A stretch of DNA of 64,000 nucleotides from Archangium violaceum Cb vi76 (GCF_000733295.1 NZ_JPMI01000177.1:1-64000), one strand, 5' to 3'. Positions 24,299 through 32,359 are shown, numbered from the stretch's first letter. Program-made: numbers and translations. The notes: a model not told the origin generated them from the sequence alone.

Positions 24299-25021
24299 AT
24301 GTTCCATCCCAAGGGACCGAGCTTCGTGGAGCTGGTGCGGCAGGGCTTGAGCTCGGTGGAGCGGGGGTATGATCTGCTGGCGCCGAAGTTCGACTACACG
24401 CCGTTCCGCACACCGGACGACGTGCTGAAGGCGAGCGTGGAGCAGGCGGGCCCGCCGGGGAGCGTGGCGAGCGCGCTGGACGTGTGCTGCGGCACGGGAG
24501 CGGCGATGCGCCACCTGAGGGCGCTGTGCCACGAGCGGGTGGTGGGGGTGGACCTGAGCCAGGGGATGCTGGACGAGGCGCGCCAGGGACTCGCGGACGC
24601 ACCGGGGAGCGCGGCGTTGGAGTGGGTGCGTGGGGATGCACTGGAATTGCCGTGGCGCGAGGAGTTCGAGCTGGTGACGAGCTTCGGCGCCTTTGGCCAC
24701 ATTCCCGAGGAGGACGAGCCGCGGCTGGTGGAGTCCATCCACCGGGTGCTGAAACCCGGAGGCCGATTCCTGTTCGTGACGGGGGAGGAGCCCTCGCGGC
24801 TGAGGCCGGGCTATTGGATGGCGAAGGCCTTCAACGCGGCCATGCGGGTGCGCAACGCGGTGTGGGATCCGCCCTTCGTCATGTATTACCTGACGTTCCT
24901 GCTTCCACGGGCGCGGGCGCTGTTGGAGGCGCGAGGCTTCCGGGTGGAGGTGCGGCGGGACGCACTGCCGGAGAAGTACGCACACCATGGATTGTGCGTG
25001 GTGCTCGCTACCCGGCAGTGA
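24299..25021 (+). CDS. Class I SAM-dependent methyltransferase
   Basis: 240 residues. The SAM-binding motif I ALDVCCGTGAAMRHL (residues ~60-74) is followed by the acidic end of strand 2 (VVGVDLSQGMLDEA), motif II/III (RGDALELPWREEFELVTSFGAFGHI) and LKPGGRFLFV, the UbiE/COQ5-like Methyltransf_11/25 arrangement. C-terminal segments contain aromatic clusters (DPPFVMYYLTFLL) that could form a lipid or polyketide pocket. It starts three bases after the P450 stop and shares its promoter. Confidence 0.92.
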   Translation: MFHPKGPSFVELVRQGLSSVERGYDLLAPKFDYTPFRTPDDVLKASVEQAGPPGSVASALDVCCGTGAAMRHLRALCHERVVGVDLSQGMLDEARQGLADAPGSAALEWVRGDALELPWREEFELVTSFGAFGHIPEEDEPRLVESIHRVLKPGGRFLFVTGEEPSRLRPGYWMAKAFNAAMRVRNAVWDPPFVMYYLTFLLPRARALLEARGFRVEVRRDALPEKYAHHGLCVVLATRQ

Positions 25022-25098
25022 GGGGAAGCCCGGCTGTTCAGGCGCCGCGGGGGCGTCATAGCATCGCCGGACACCCTCGCTGGAGCCCCGCCGAGCCC

Positions 25099-26463
25099 AT
25101 GTCTGCGCTGTTGCCGCCCCCGGACGCCGGGATGATCACACGTCACTCCTCTCGCGAGCAGAAGGGGCGGCGGTGGAGGATGAGCGGGGTGTTCGCGGTC
25201 TCCATCCTCCTGCTCTACCCGTTGGATCTGTTCATGCTGCGGGAGCCGAGCCCCGCGACGCTGGTGGTGCGGGTCCTGTGGTCCGGGGAGATGCTGCTCT
25301 ACACGTGGCTGGTGATGATGCTGGGGGAGCGCTGGCTGTCGCTGTTGCTGCGCATCCACACCGCGCTCATGAGCGGCTTGTTCATGAGCATCGTCGTCCT
25401 GACGGGGGGAATGGACAGTCCCTACATGACGCTGGTGCCCTCGATGCCGCTGTTGGTGGCGCTCATCCGGCCGGGGGACACGAAGCCGGCGATCGTCTGC
25501 GGGGCGACGTGTGCACTGGGAGCCCTGGCCATCGTGATGAGGACGGAGGGCTCGGCGCTGAACGCGCTGGCCTGGGCGGGGATGGTGACGTCGTCGACGT
25601 TCTTCGGGGTGTACGGCTCGTCGCAGTTCCGCAAGGCGCAGACGGCGGAGAACGAGGCGAGGGTGGAGCGCGAGCGCCGCGAGTCGATGGAGAAGCTGAC
25701 GAAGGCCGAGCGGCACCGGGCACAGTCGGAGAAGCTGGCGACGGTGGGGCGGCTGGCGGCGAGTGTGATGCATGAAATCAACAACCCGCTGGCGTTCGTG
25801 GGCTCGAACCTGGAGTACCTGCGCACGGAGGTGCTGGCACAGCCGCTGAAGGAGGAATTGCGGCAGGAATTCCAGGAGGTCTTCGACGAGACGAGCACGG
25901 GGATGGAGCGCATCCGGCAGATCGTCACGGACCTGAAGGGCTTCTCGAGGATGGACGTGGAGGAGCCCTGCGAGTGCGTGCTGGCGGACGTGGTATCGGA
26001 CGCGGCGCGGCTGGCGGGGGTGCGGCTCAAGCACGTGGCGAAGCTGACGGTGGAGATACCGGCGGAGCTGCCAGAGGTATTCGCGACGAGGCGGAGACTG
26101 GCGCAGGTGATTCTGAACCTGCTGGTGAACGCGGGGGACGCACTGGAGGAGGCGAGGGTGCAGGGCGGGGAGGTGCGGGTGATGGGGAGGTTGGAGGGGG
26201 AGAAGGTGACGCTGCTGGTGGAGGACAACGGACCGGGCTTCCCGCCGGAAGTGCTGCCGAGGCTCTTCGAGTCCTTCTTCACGACGAAGGGGCCGGAGAA
26301 GGGGACGGGGCTGGGGTTGAGCCTGTCGCGGGAGATGGTGGAGCGATTCGGGGGAAGACTGACAGCGGAGAACCGGGCCGAGGGAGGCGCTCGCCTGCGT
26401 CTGGAATTACCGGTGCAAAGAACCCCTCGCCCCCCGGGAGAGGGACGGGGTGAGGGTGCCTGA
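25099..26463 (+). CDS. Membrane sensor histidine kinase, with repeat-derived C-terminal tail
   Basis: 454 residues from ATG 25099. Five to six membrane segments occupy residues ~28-175 (FAVSILLLYPLDLFML, LLLRIHTALMSGLFMSIVVL, AIVCGATCALGALAIV, and others), then a coiled-coil linker and the kinase core: H-box ASVMHEINNP with phospho-acceptor His225, N-box NLLVNAGDALEEA, G1 VEDNGPGFPP, F-box ESFFTTK, G2 GTGLGLSLS. There is no periplasmic sensor domain, so signals are probably sensed in the membrane. No response regulator is adjacent. The last ~12 residues (PRPPGEGRGEGA) come from a REP-like element reaching the stop codon. Confidence 0.93.
   Translation: MSALLPPPDAGMITRHSSREQKGRRWRMSGVFAVSILLLYPLDLFMLREPSPATLVVRVLWSGEMLLYTWLVMMLGERWLSLLLRIHTALMSGLFMSIVVLTGGMDSPYMTLVPSMPLLVALIRPGDTKPAIVCGATCALGALAIVMRTEGSALNALAWAGMVTSSTFFGVYGSSQFRKAQTAENEARVERERRESMEKLTKAERHRAQSEKLATVGRLAASVMHEINNPLAFVGSNLEYLRTEVLAQPLKEELRQEFQEVFDETSTGMERIRQIVTDLKGFSRMDVEEPCECVLADVVSDAARLAGVRLKHVAKLTVEIPAELPEVFATRRRLAQVILNLLVNAGDALEEARVQGGEVRVMGRLEGEKVTLLVEDNGPGFPPEVLPRLFESFFTTKGPEKGTGLGLSLSREMVERFGGRLTAENRAEGGARLRLELPVQRTPRPPGEGRGEGA
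26423..26456 (+). repeat. REP-like element forming the end of the kinase gene
   Basis: CCCCTCGCCCCCCGGGAGAGGG plus ACGGGGTGAGGG, in frame with the histidine kinase; its GGTGCC-TGA end gives the stop at 26461-26463. Confidence 0.85.
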
Positions 26464-26599
26464 CGCCCCGGGTTGCCCCCGTGGGGACCCACCGCGAGCA
26501 CATGCCCGAAACCCGATTCCCGAGGGGATTCCCGCTCTACGAGAAACGAAGCACGTGCTAAGCGTTTGCCTCTGCACAACGAGGAGGCACTCAGCCCGC

Positions 26600-28009
26600 A
26601 TGAAGAAAGCGCTCATCACCGCCGCCGTCCTCGCCCTCGGCCTACCGGCCTTCGCCCAGCAGCAGCAGCAAGAGGCGAAACCGCTGGTGCCCGGGCGTGA
26701 GGCACTGGCCATCCCCTACGAGAAGTACACGCTGCCCAACGGCATGGAAGTCCTCCTGGCCCAGGACAAGAAGCTGCCCGTGGTGGCGGTCAATGTCTGG
26801 TACCACGTGGGCGCCTACCACGAGCAGCCGGGCCGCACCGGCTTCGCGCACCTCTTCGAGCACATGATGTTCCAGGGCTCCAAGCACGTGCCGGACGACG
26901 TGCACATCGCCATGCTCGAGCAGCTCGGTGCCAATGATCTCAACGGCACGACGAACTTCGACCGCACCAACTACTTCGAGACGGTGCCCACCAACCACCT
27001 GGCCACGGCGCTGTGGCTGGAGAGTGACCGGATGGGCTTCCTCCTGGATGCGCTGGACGAGAAGAAGCTGCGCACCCAGCAGGAGGTGGTGAAGAACGAG
27101 CGGCGCCAGGGCGTGGAGACGCGTCCCTACGGCCTCGCGCTGGAGAAGCTGTGGAAGGCGCTCTTCCCCGCGCCGCACCCGTACCACGGCAAGGTCATCG
27201 GCTCGATGGAGGACCTGGACGCGGCCAACGTGGAGGACGTGAAGGGCTTCTTCCGCAAGTGGTACGCGCCGTCCAACGCCACGCTCGCGGTGGTGGGAGA
27301 CTTCGACCCGAAGGAGGCCCGCGCCCTCATCGAGAAGTACTTCGGCACGCTGCCGGGCGGCCCCAAGCCGGAGAAGCCCACGGTGGCCCCGGTGAAGCAC
27401 ACCGCCGAGAAGGTCATCCGCCACGACGAGACGGTGGGCACGCTGCCGCAGGTGATGATGGCCTGGCTCACCCCGCCGTACTTCAGCGAGGAGGACGCCA
27501 CCGCGGACGTGCTGGCCAACGCGCTGGGCACCGGCAAGTCCAGCCGCCTCTACAAGCGACTGGTGTTGGAGAAGGGCCTGGCGCAGAGCGTGATCGCCGC
27601 CCAGCAGAGCCTCGGGGCGCAGTCCGTCTTCTTCATCGAGGCGGTGGCCCGGCCCGGCGTGTCCAGTGACGCGCTGGCCAAGGAGATCGACGCCGTGCTG
27701 GAGGAGGTGCGGCGCGGCGGCATCACGCAGCAGGAGCTGGACCGGGCGCGCACGCGCTTCGAGACGCAGATGCTGGCGGGGCTGCAGTCGGTGGGTGGCT
27801 TCGGCGGCAAGGCGGACGTGCTGCAGAGCTACAACCACTACACGGGAGACCCGGGCTACCTGGACGAGGACCTGGGGCGCTACGACTCGGTGACGACGGA
27901 GCGGGTGCGCGACTTCGCCCGGGACTTCCTCCAGTCCGATGCCCGCGTGGTGCTGCACGCCGTGCCCACGCAGAAGGGCCCCATCTCGGCCGCGAAGGAG
28001 ACGCACTGA
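26600..28009 (+). CDS. M16 family zinc metallopeptidase (active subunit)
   Basis: 469 residues from ATG 26600 (GAGGAGG about a dozen bases upstream). A signal peptide (ALITAAVLALGLPAFA) is followed by a Gln run, then the pitrilysin/insulinase fold. The inverted zinc motif HLFEH (HxxEH) is in TGFAHLFEHMMFQG at about residue 87, with the distal Glu in QEVVKNERRQGVE. The C-terminal half has the M16 substrate-binding domain (RLYKRLVLEKGLAQSV). It resembles periplasmic M16B peptidases paired with an inactive partner; the next gene supplies that partner. The stop TGA shares its last base with the ATG of the next gene (28009), so they are translated together. Confidence 0.94.
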   Translation: MKKALITAAVLALGLPAFAQQQQQEAKPLVPGREALAIPYEKYTLPNGMEVLLAQDKKLPVVAVNVWYHVGAYHEQPGRTGFAHLFEHMMFQGSKHVPDDVHIAMLEQLGANDLNGTTNFDRTNYFETVPTNHLATALWLESDRMGFLLDALDEKKLRTQQEVVKNERRQGVETRPYGLALEKLWKALFPAPHPYHGKVIGSMEDLDAANVEDVKGFFRKWYAPSNATLAVVGDFDPKEARALIEKYFGTLPGGPKPEKPTVAPVKHTAEKVIRHDETVGTLPQVMMAWLTPPYFSEEDATADVLANALGTGKSSRLYKRLVLEKGLAQSVIAAQQSLGAQSVFFIEAVARPGVSSDALAKEIDAVLEEVRRGGITQQELDRARTRFETQMLAGLQSVGGFGGKADVLQSYNHYTGDPGYLDEDLGRYDSVTTERVRDFARDFLQSDARVVLHAVPTQKGPISAAKETH

Positions 28010-29505
28010 TGCGCCGCTTGTTCATCGCCCTGTCCGTGTTGGCGCTCGCCGCCGGCTGCAAGACGGCCCCCGAGCCCGTCCCCGAGGCCCCCAAGCCCCC
28101 CGAGACGCCGGCTCCGCCGCCGGAGGACCCCAACGCCTTCCGCCAGCAGCCGCCCAAGCCCGGTGAGCCGCCCGAGCTGGTGCTGCCGAGGTTCGAGCAG
28201 GCGAAGCTGGACAACGGGCTCACGGTGCTGGTGAGCACGCGCAAGGAATTGCCGCTCGTGTACACGGGGGTGGCGTTCGCGTCGGGAGGCTCGCAGGACC
28301 CGAAGGGCAAGTGGGGCCTGGCGGACGTGACGTACAAGATGCTGCTGGAGGGCGCGGCCGGGAAGGACACCACGGCGCTGGACCAGGCCTTCCAGGACCT
28401 GGGCGTATCGCCCGCGGTGAGCGTGAACCCGGATGGGGCCTTCATCGGAGCGCGGGTGCTGAAGCGGCACGCGGACGCGGCGCTGGCGCTGCTGTCCGAC
28501 GTGGTGCGCAAACCGAACCTGGCGCAGAAGGACTTCGACCGGCGCAAGAAGCTGCAACTGGCCGAGCTGGTGCGCGCCATGGGCAGCCCGGGCTTCCTGG
28601 CGCAGCAGGCGTACCTGGACGCGGTGTTCGGCGCGGAGCACCCGTACGGGCACCCGGTGAGCGGGCTGCCGGCCACGGTGGACACGCTGACGCTGCAGGA
28701 CGTGAAGTCCTTCTACGGCAAGAGCGTGGGCCCGAAGGCGGCGGCGCTGGTGATGACGGGGGATGTCACCCTGGACGAGGCGGTGGGGCTGGCGAAGAAG
28801 TACTTCGGCGACTGGAAGGGCAACGCCCTGCCGCCGCCGGTGCCGCCCACGCCCGCGGCGACGCCGAGGCAGCAGGTGGTGTTCGTGCCCAAGCCGGGGC
28901 TGGACCAGACCATGATTGTCGTGGGCCGGCCGGGCATCGCGGTGGGGCACTCGGACGAGTACGCGTTGGACCTGGCGACGACGGTGTTCGGCGGCTTCTT
29001 CGGCAGCCGGCTGAACATGAACCTGCGCGAGGACAAGGGGTACAGCTACGGGGCGGGGGCGAGCGCGGACGCGCGGCTGGGCGTGGGGCCGCTGACGGCC
29101 TCGTCGGCGGTGCGCAAGGACGTGACGGGGCTGGCGCTGAACGAGTTCTTCGGGGAGATGAAGGGGATACAGGAGCGCCCCATCACGGAGAAGGAGCTGG
29201 CGGCGGCACGCGAGGGCCTCATCCGGGCGATTCCGGGCGAGTTCGAGTCGGTGGAAGGACTGGGCTCGAGCGCGGCGTCGCTGTTCTTCCTGCGCAGGCC
29301 GATGGACGAGTACGCGCGGACGGTGACGGGGCTGGAGAAGGCGACGCCGGCCGAGGTGCAGCGGGTGGCGGAGGCGTACCTGGGCCCGGCGGCGATGCAG
29401 GTGGTGCTGGTGGGAGACCCGGCGGTCATCCAGGAGCAGGTGGGCCCGATGAACCTGGGCAAGCTGGTGGCGAAGGAGCCGGTGGCGCCCCCGGCGAAGA
29501 AGTAA
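28009..29505 (+). CDS. M16 family lipoprotein, catalytically inactive subunit
   Basis: 498 residues. Lipoprotein signal ALSVLALAAGC (lipobox L-A-A-G-C, Cys near 17), a Pro/Glu-rich linker, then the M16 fold. At the HxxEH position the sequence reads GLADVTYKMLLEGA, so zinc ligands are lost. It keeps the C-terminal glycine/arginine region (LNMNLREDKGYSYGAGA with the RxxxGYSY signature) found in the substrate-binding subunit of M16B heterodimers. Together with the preceding gene it should form an envelope-bound protease. Two REP-like elements follow the stop. Confidence 0.93.
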   Translation: MRRLFIALSVLALAAGCKTAPEPVPEAPKPPETPAPPPEDPNAFRQQPPKPGEPPELVLPRFEQAKLDNGLTVLVSTRKELPLVYTGVAFASGGSQDPKGKWGLADVTYKMLLEGAAGKDTTALDQAFQDLGVSPAVSVNPDGAFIGARVLKRHADAALALLSDVVRKPNLAQKDFDRRKKLQLAELVRAMGSPGFLAQQAYLDAVFGAEHPYGHPVSGLPATVDTLTLQDVKSFYGKSVGPKAAALVMTGDVTLDEAVGLAKKYFGDWKGNALPPPVPPTPAATPRQQVVFVPKPGLDQTMIVVGRPGIAVGHSDEYALDLATTVFGGFFGSRLNMNLREDKGYSYGAGASADARLGVGPLTASSAVRKDVTGLALNEFFGEMKGIQERPITEKELAAAREGLIRAIPGEFESVEGLGSSAASLFFLRRPMDEYARTVTGLEKATPAEVQRVAEAYLGPAAMQVVLVGDPAVIQEQVGPMNLGKLVAKEPVAPPAKK

Positions 29506-29529
29506 CGAGGTGACGGGGTGAGGGGCAGA

Positions 29530-29638
29530 CCCTCACCCCAGCCCTCTCCCAGCGGGAGAGGGGGCACACACGGTGGACACCGGGGTCAGTCCCTCTCCCT
29601 CTGGGAGAGGGTCGGGGTGAGGGAAGTCGGGGTGAGGG
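29530..29638. repeat. Two facing REP-like elements (BIME-like)
   Basis: An inverted copy (29530-29563, tail CCCTCACCCC first) and a direct copy (29591-29623), whose tail (CGGGGTGAGGG) is duplicated at 29628-29638. They lie between the M16 pair and a convergent small gene. Confidence 0.9.
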
Positions 29639-29650
29639 AAATCGAGTCCC

Positions 29651-29941
29651 TCAGTCCCGATCCTTCTCCCGCTCCTCCTGTCCGCGGAGGATGCGGATCT
29701 CCTCATCGGCCTCGTCGATGGGGCTGCGGATGTCCGGGACATACCCTCCGACCTCGGCGTCGCTGTCGAGGGCGAACTTCTGCTCGCGGGTGCCGTGGAT
29801 GGAGTCCGCGGAGTAGAGGGGGAGGGTGTCATCGGCTTCGAGACCGCGCTCGACCCGGTCGGGGGAGAAGGGAGGCTTCTCGTCTTCCCGCTCCTTGGGG
29901 TGCACGGGGTCGTACTTCCTCCGCTTCTCGTGGTCGGCCAT
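29651..29941 (-). CDS. Small acidic/basic hypothetical protein
   Basis: 96 residues from ATG 29941, which has GAGGAG nine bases upstream; the longer frame upstream is unlikely. The chain is highly charged, low in hydrophobics and rich in Asp/Glu/Arg (HEKRRKYDPVHPKEREDEKP, DEADEEIRILRGQEEREKDR), predicting an intrinsically disordered protein. The middle has short motifs TLPLYSADSIHGTREQKFAL. No family recognised. Its reverse-strand start region faces the ArsR operon promoter. Confidence 0.65.
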   Translation of the reverse strand: MADHEKRRKYDPVHPKEREDEKPPFSPDRVERGLEADDTLPLYSADSIHGTREQKFALDSDAEVGGYVPDIRSPIDEADEEIRILRGQEEREKDRD

Positions 29942-30097
29942 GGTGAAGACTCCTCGTGGAAGGCGGACGCGCGGGTTGCGCGACCCTACGAGGTTCAATG
30001 TGGGGCGAACCGGGAGCGCTCCAAGCTTCCCGGGGAGGGACGAGCGCCCGCTCGACGGGCGGGTGCATGAGGAGCCCGACTCCAAGCCAGGCGTGAC

Positions 30098-30155
30098 TTG
30101 ACACCGGCCCGTGCGGCGCCTATTTAACCTCTGAGTTAATTAACCAGAAGGTTAA
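30098..30155 (+). promoter_or_regulatory. Promoter with 32-bp palindromic operator for the arsR-SRPBCC operon
   Basis: A consensus -35 TTGACA (30098-30103) and TATTTA (30121-30126) are 17 bases apart. Overlapping the -10 and start point is a near-symmetric operator at 30124-30155: TTAACC...GTTAATTAAC...GGTTAA, containing four TTAAC/GTTAA words around the perfect centre GTTAATTAAC. Its A/T-richness stands out sharply from the surroundings. Binding here would block transcription of the following regulator, so autorepression is inferred. Confidence 0.7.
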
Positions 30156-30161
30156 ACCCGA

Positions 30162-30512
30162 ATGCCGTCCGACCGTCTCGATGCCACCTTCACGGCCCTC
30201 GCGGATCCAACGCGGAGGGCCATCCTCGCGCGCCTGGCGGAAGGGGAAGCCACGGTGATGGAGCTGGCCGAGCCCTTCGCGATGAGCCTCCCGGCCATCT
30301 CCAAACACCTCAAGGTGCTGGAGCGAGCGGGGCTCATCTCCCGGGGGAGGGACGCGCAACGGAGACCCTGCCGGCTGGAGACGGCGCCGCTCAAGGAGGC
30401 CGGCGAGTGGGCGGAGCACTTCGTGCGGCTGTGGGAGGAGCGGCTGGACCGGCTGGACGACTACCTGCAGGAGCTGCAGGGGGCGGAGAAGAAGCAGGGC
30501 CCCCGGAAGTAG
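30162..30512 (+). CDS. ArsR/SdpR-type winged-helix repressor
   Basis: 116 residues. Classic ArsR-fold without metal-binding Cys: FTALADPTRRAILARLAEGEATVMELAEPF, then the recognition helix SLPAISKHLKVLERAGLISRGRDA and the wing with RRPCRLE. This subgroup (SdpR-like) is nearly always paired with an AHSA1/SRPBCC protein, as here (27 bases downstream). The ribosome-binding site (AGAAGG) lies inside the operator at its 5' side. It probably represses its own operon. Confidence 0.93.
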   Translation: MPSDRLDATFTALADPTRRAILARLAEGEATVMELAEPFAMSLPAISKHLKVLERAGLISRGRDAQRRPCRLETAPLKEAGEWAEHFVRLWEERLDRLDDYLQELQGAEKKQGPRK

Positions 30513-30539
30513 GGGGAACGGGCCAACGAGGAGACGGAC

Positions 30540-31025
30540 ATGATGGACATGAAGCGGGACGTGAAGAGCATGAGTGAGCGGGAGCTCGTCCGGGTGCGGG
30601 TCCTGAACGCGCCGAGGGAGTTGGTGTTCAAGACGTGGACGGAGGCGGAGCACCTGGACAGGTGGTGGGGTCCGCGAGGCTTCACGACGAAGACGCACCG
30701 GATGGAGGTGAAGCCGGGAGGCTCGTGGCACTACCTGATGAGCCACGCCGAGCACGGGGAGTTCGACAACCTCATCACGTACCGGGAGGTGGTGCGGCCC
30801 GAGCGGCTGGTCTACAGCCACGGCACGAGCGAGGAGCCCGAGCAGTTCCAGGTGACGGTGACGTTCGCGGACGAGGGAGGCAAGACGCGGCTCACCATGC
30901 ACAGCGTGTGGCCGACGGCCGAGGCGTTCGAGGCGGTGAAGAAGTACGGCGCCGTGGAGGGCGGGGCCCAGACCCTGGACAAGCTGCAGGAGTACGTGGA
31001 GAAGCAGGCCGGGCGCACGACGTGA
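30540..31025 (+). CDS. SRPBCC (AHSA1/START-like) domain protein
   Basis: 161 residues. VRVLNAPRELVFKTWTEAEHLDRWWGPRGF is the hallmark of the AHSA1/CalC SRPBCC fold with a hydrophobic ligand cavity; VTVTFADEGGKTRLTMHSVWPT and the C-terminal helix (GAQTLDKLQEYVEKQ) complete it. ATG 30540 (or 30543) follows GAGGAG. Such proteins accompany ArsR-type repressors and may bind the small ligand that relieves repression, or act as an enzyme; the ligand is unknown. The stop codon is part of a bidirectional terminator hairpin. Confidence 0.92.
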   Translation: MMDMKRDVKSMSERELVRVRVLNAPRELVFKTWTEAEHLDRWWGPRGFTTKTHRMEVKPGGSWHYLMSHAEHGEFDNLITYREVVRPERLVYSHGTSEEPEQFQVTVTFADEGGKTRLTMHSVWPTAEAFEAVKKYGAVEGGAQTLDKLQEYVEKQAGRTT

Positions 31026-31054
31026 GCCGCTGGAGGAGGGGGGAGCGGTTCACG
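31021..31054. terminator. Bidirectional terminator containing both stop codons
   Basis: CGTGAGCCGCT (31021-31031) and AGCGGTTCACG (31044-31054) pair with one G-U, loop of 12. The rightward gene's TGA (31023-31025) lies in the left arm and the leftward gene's TGA (31050-31052, reverse strand) in the right arm. Confidence 0.65.
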
Positions 31055-31799
31055 TGGGCAACGGATGGAGCGAGCGGAACTCCACGGCGCATTCGAGGAG
31101 CCGGCGGATGGCCCGCTCCGCGTCTCCATCACAAGACTCGAGGAACGGCAACGTCCAGTCCTGACCCGCGGGGACACCTTTCGCCTCATGGAGCCAGCGC
31201 TCGAAGCGGGGATATTCCTCGTCACGGGCGCCCGCGAGAGCCAGACACAACCGGTAGCCATCGATGAAGCCAGCCATGCGCTTCACCTCGATGGGACCGA
31301 TGAACAGGAAGAGTCGGCCTTGCCTGTCACCGATCTCCTGACGGACCTCCAACAGCATATCCAGCGTGGGTTTCGGTGGATGCACGGGCACCAGGGAGGG
31401 CACCCGGCCCGAGGGATGCTCGCCCCCAGGCCTCCATTCGATGGACGCCAGGGCCTCGGGCGGAAGGGCACGGAACTCGGCGACGAAGTCCAGGTACTTG
31501 AGCAGGGCGCGCCGGTGATCGCCGTGGAATTCCTCCAGATAGGCTGTTTCCCAGCCCTGGCCCGGCCAGGCTTTTTTGATGAAATGCAGCCACTCGCCGA
31601 ACAACACATCCGCGCCTTCATCGACCCCGAGGAGGTGAAGACACCATCCATACCCCCCGATGAAGCACGCCATGTGGTCCACATCTGGCATCCCGATGTA
31701 GCGATACGGCTCCGCTGTGCGGTTCCGCATATCCTCGCGGATGCGCAACAGCAAGTCATGCAAGGGGACGACAGGCTTTGCTCCAGATTGAGGGCTCAT
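31050..31799 (-). CDS. Probable immunity protein with internal duplication
   Basis: 249 residues made of two homologous halves of ~100 residues. First half: LHDLLLRIREDMRNRTAEPY, RYIGMPDVDHMACFIGGYGWCL, WLHFIKKAWPGQGWETAYLEEF, LLKYLDFVAEFRALPP. Second half: LDMLLEVRQEIGDRQGRLFL, FIGPIEVKRMAGFIDGYRLCL, WLHEAKGVPAGQDWTLPFLES, LLECAVEFRSLHPL. No signal peptide, so cytoplasmic. Its ATG 31799 overlaps the stop of the upstream secreted papain-fold protein by four bases, the arrangement of a toxin-immunity pair; the immunity role is inferred. The stop lies in a shared terminator hairpin. Confidence 0.65.
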   Translation of the reverse strand: MSPQSGAKPVVPLHDLLLRIREDMRNRTAEPYRYIGMPDVDHMACFIGGYGWCLHLLGVDEGADVLFGEWLHFIKKAWPGQGWETAYLEEFHGDHRRALLKYLDFVAEFRALPPEALASIEWRPGGEHPSGRVPSLVPVHPPKPTLDMLLEVRQEIGDRQGRLFLFIGPIEVKRMAGFIDGYRLCLALAGARDEEYPRFERWLHEAKGVPAGQDWTLPFLESCDGDAERAIRRLLECAVEFRSLHPLPT

Positions 31800-32359
31800 G
31801 GCGTCTCCGGCAGGACTTCAATGACCTTCTGGGTGATATCCGAGAGTGCGCCCAACCGGCTCACGTACTCCGCCCACGGCATGCCCACCGCACCAGTGTA
31901 TGCGTCGTAAGCACGACCATTCATCCGCACCAGGACATGATAGCCGTTCTTCGACACATTCAGGTCCCGGCCGTCCAGCATCTTGAACATGATATAGCGA
32001 AACTTCTGGTCGTCCCGGGTGGTCAGTTCCACGAACTCCGGATTGCCTCCCAGTTGAGTGAAGGCCGTGTGGATGGACCGGGCCACTCCCTGACAGGCCC
32101 CCGCGACCTGTTTACTCGCACTGAAGGCCGTCTTGAGCGCGAACAGCCAGGAGGGTGCGGCTCTACCAGTGGTCACCGCCCAGTAATCAATGGCCCCTGT
32201 CACCTCTCCTCGTGCGAGGAGGCTGAGCGTATGTGCCCTGAGCGAGTCCGCGCCCATCACCTGCGCGGCCACCGTCTCGCGAACGGGTATCGTGCCGTGC
32301 GCGGTACCCGTGGAGAGCACCAGGCACGACATCACCAGCCAGACGCGCATGAGCCGCAT
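31796..32359 (-). CDS. Secreted papain-fold toxin candidate (Tox-PL-like)
   Basis: 187 residues. A signal peptide (MRLMRVWLVMSCLVLSTGTAHG) sends it to the envelope or outside. A short helical region precedes a C-terminal papain-like core: a Cys in VAGACQGVARSIHTAFTQLG, a strand-rich middle (FRYIMFKMLDGRD), a His in SKNGYHVLVRMNGRAYDAYTG, with Asp or Asn at DAY following in the usual third position. This Cys...GYH...D order is that of papain-fold toxins (Tox-PL type). It lacks any large delivery domain. The downstream gene overlaps its stop and is a likely immunity factor. Protease or deamidase-like activity is inferred. Confidence 0.6.
   Translation of the reverse strand: MRLMRVWLVMSCLVLSTGTAHGTIPVRETVAAQVMGADSLRAHTLSLLARGEVTGAIDYWAVTTGRAAPSWLFALKTAFSASKQVAGACQGVARSIHTAFTQLGGNPEFVELTTRDDQKFRYIMFKMLDGRDLNVSKNGYHVLVRMNGRAYDAYTGAVGMPWAEYVSRLGALSDITQKVIEVLPETP

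Noticed and set aside
22892-24988. 698-residue leftward ORF opposite the P450 and methyltransferase genes
   Set aside because: Shadow of two well-supported genes; no recognisable domain.
22910-25021. Natural-product biosynthetic cluster
   Set aside because: Only a P450 and a methyltransferase; no synthase, carrier or export genes in support.
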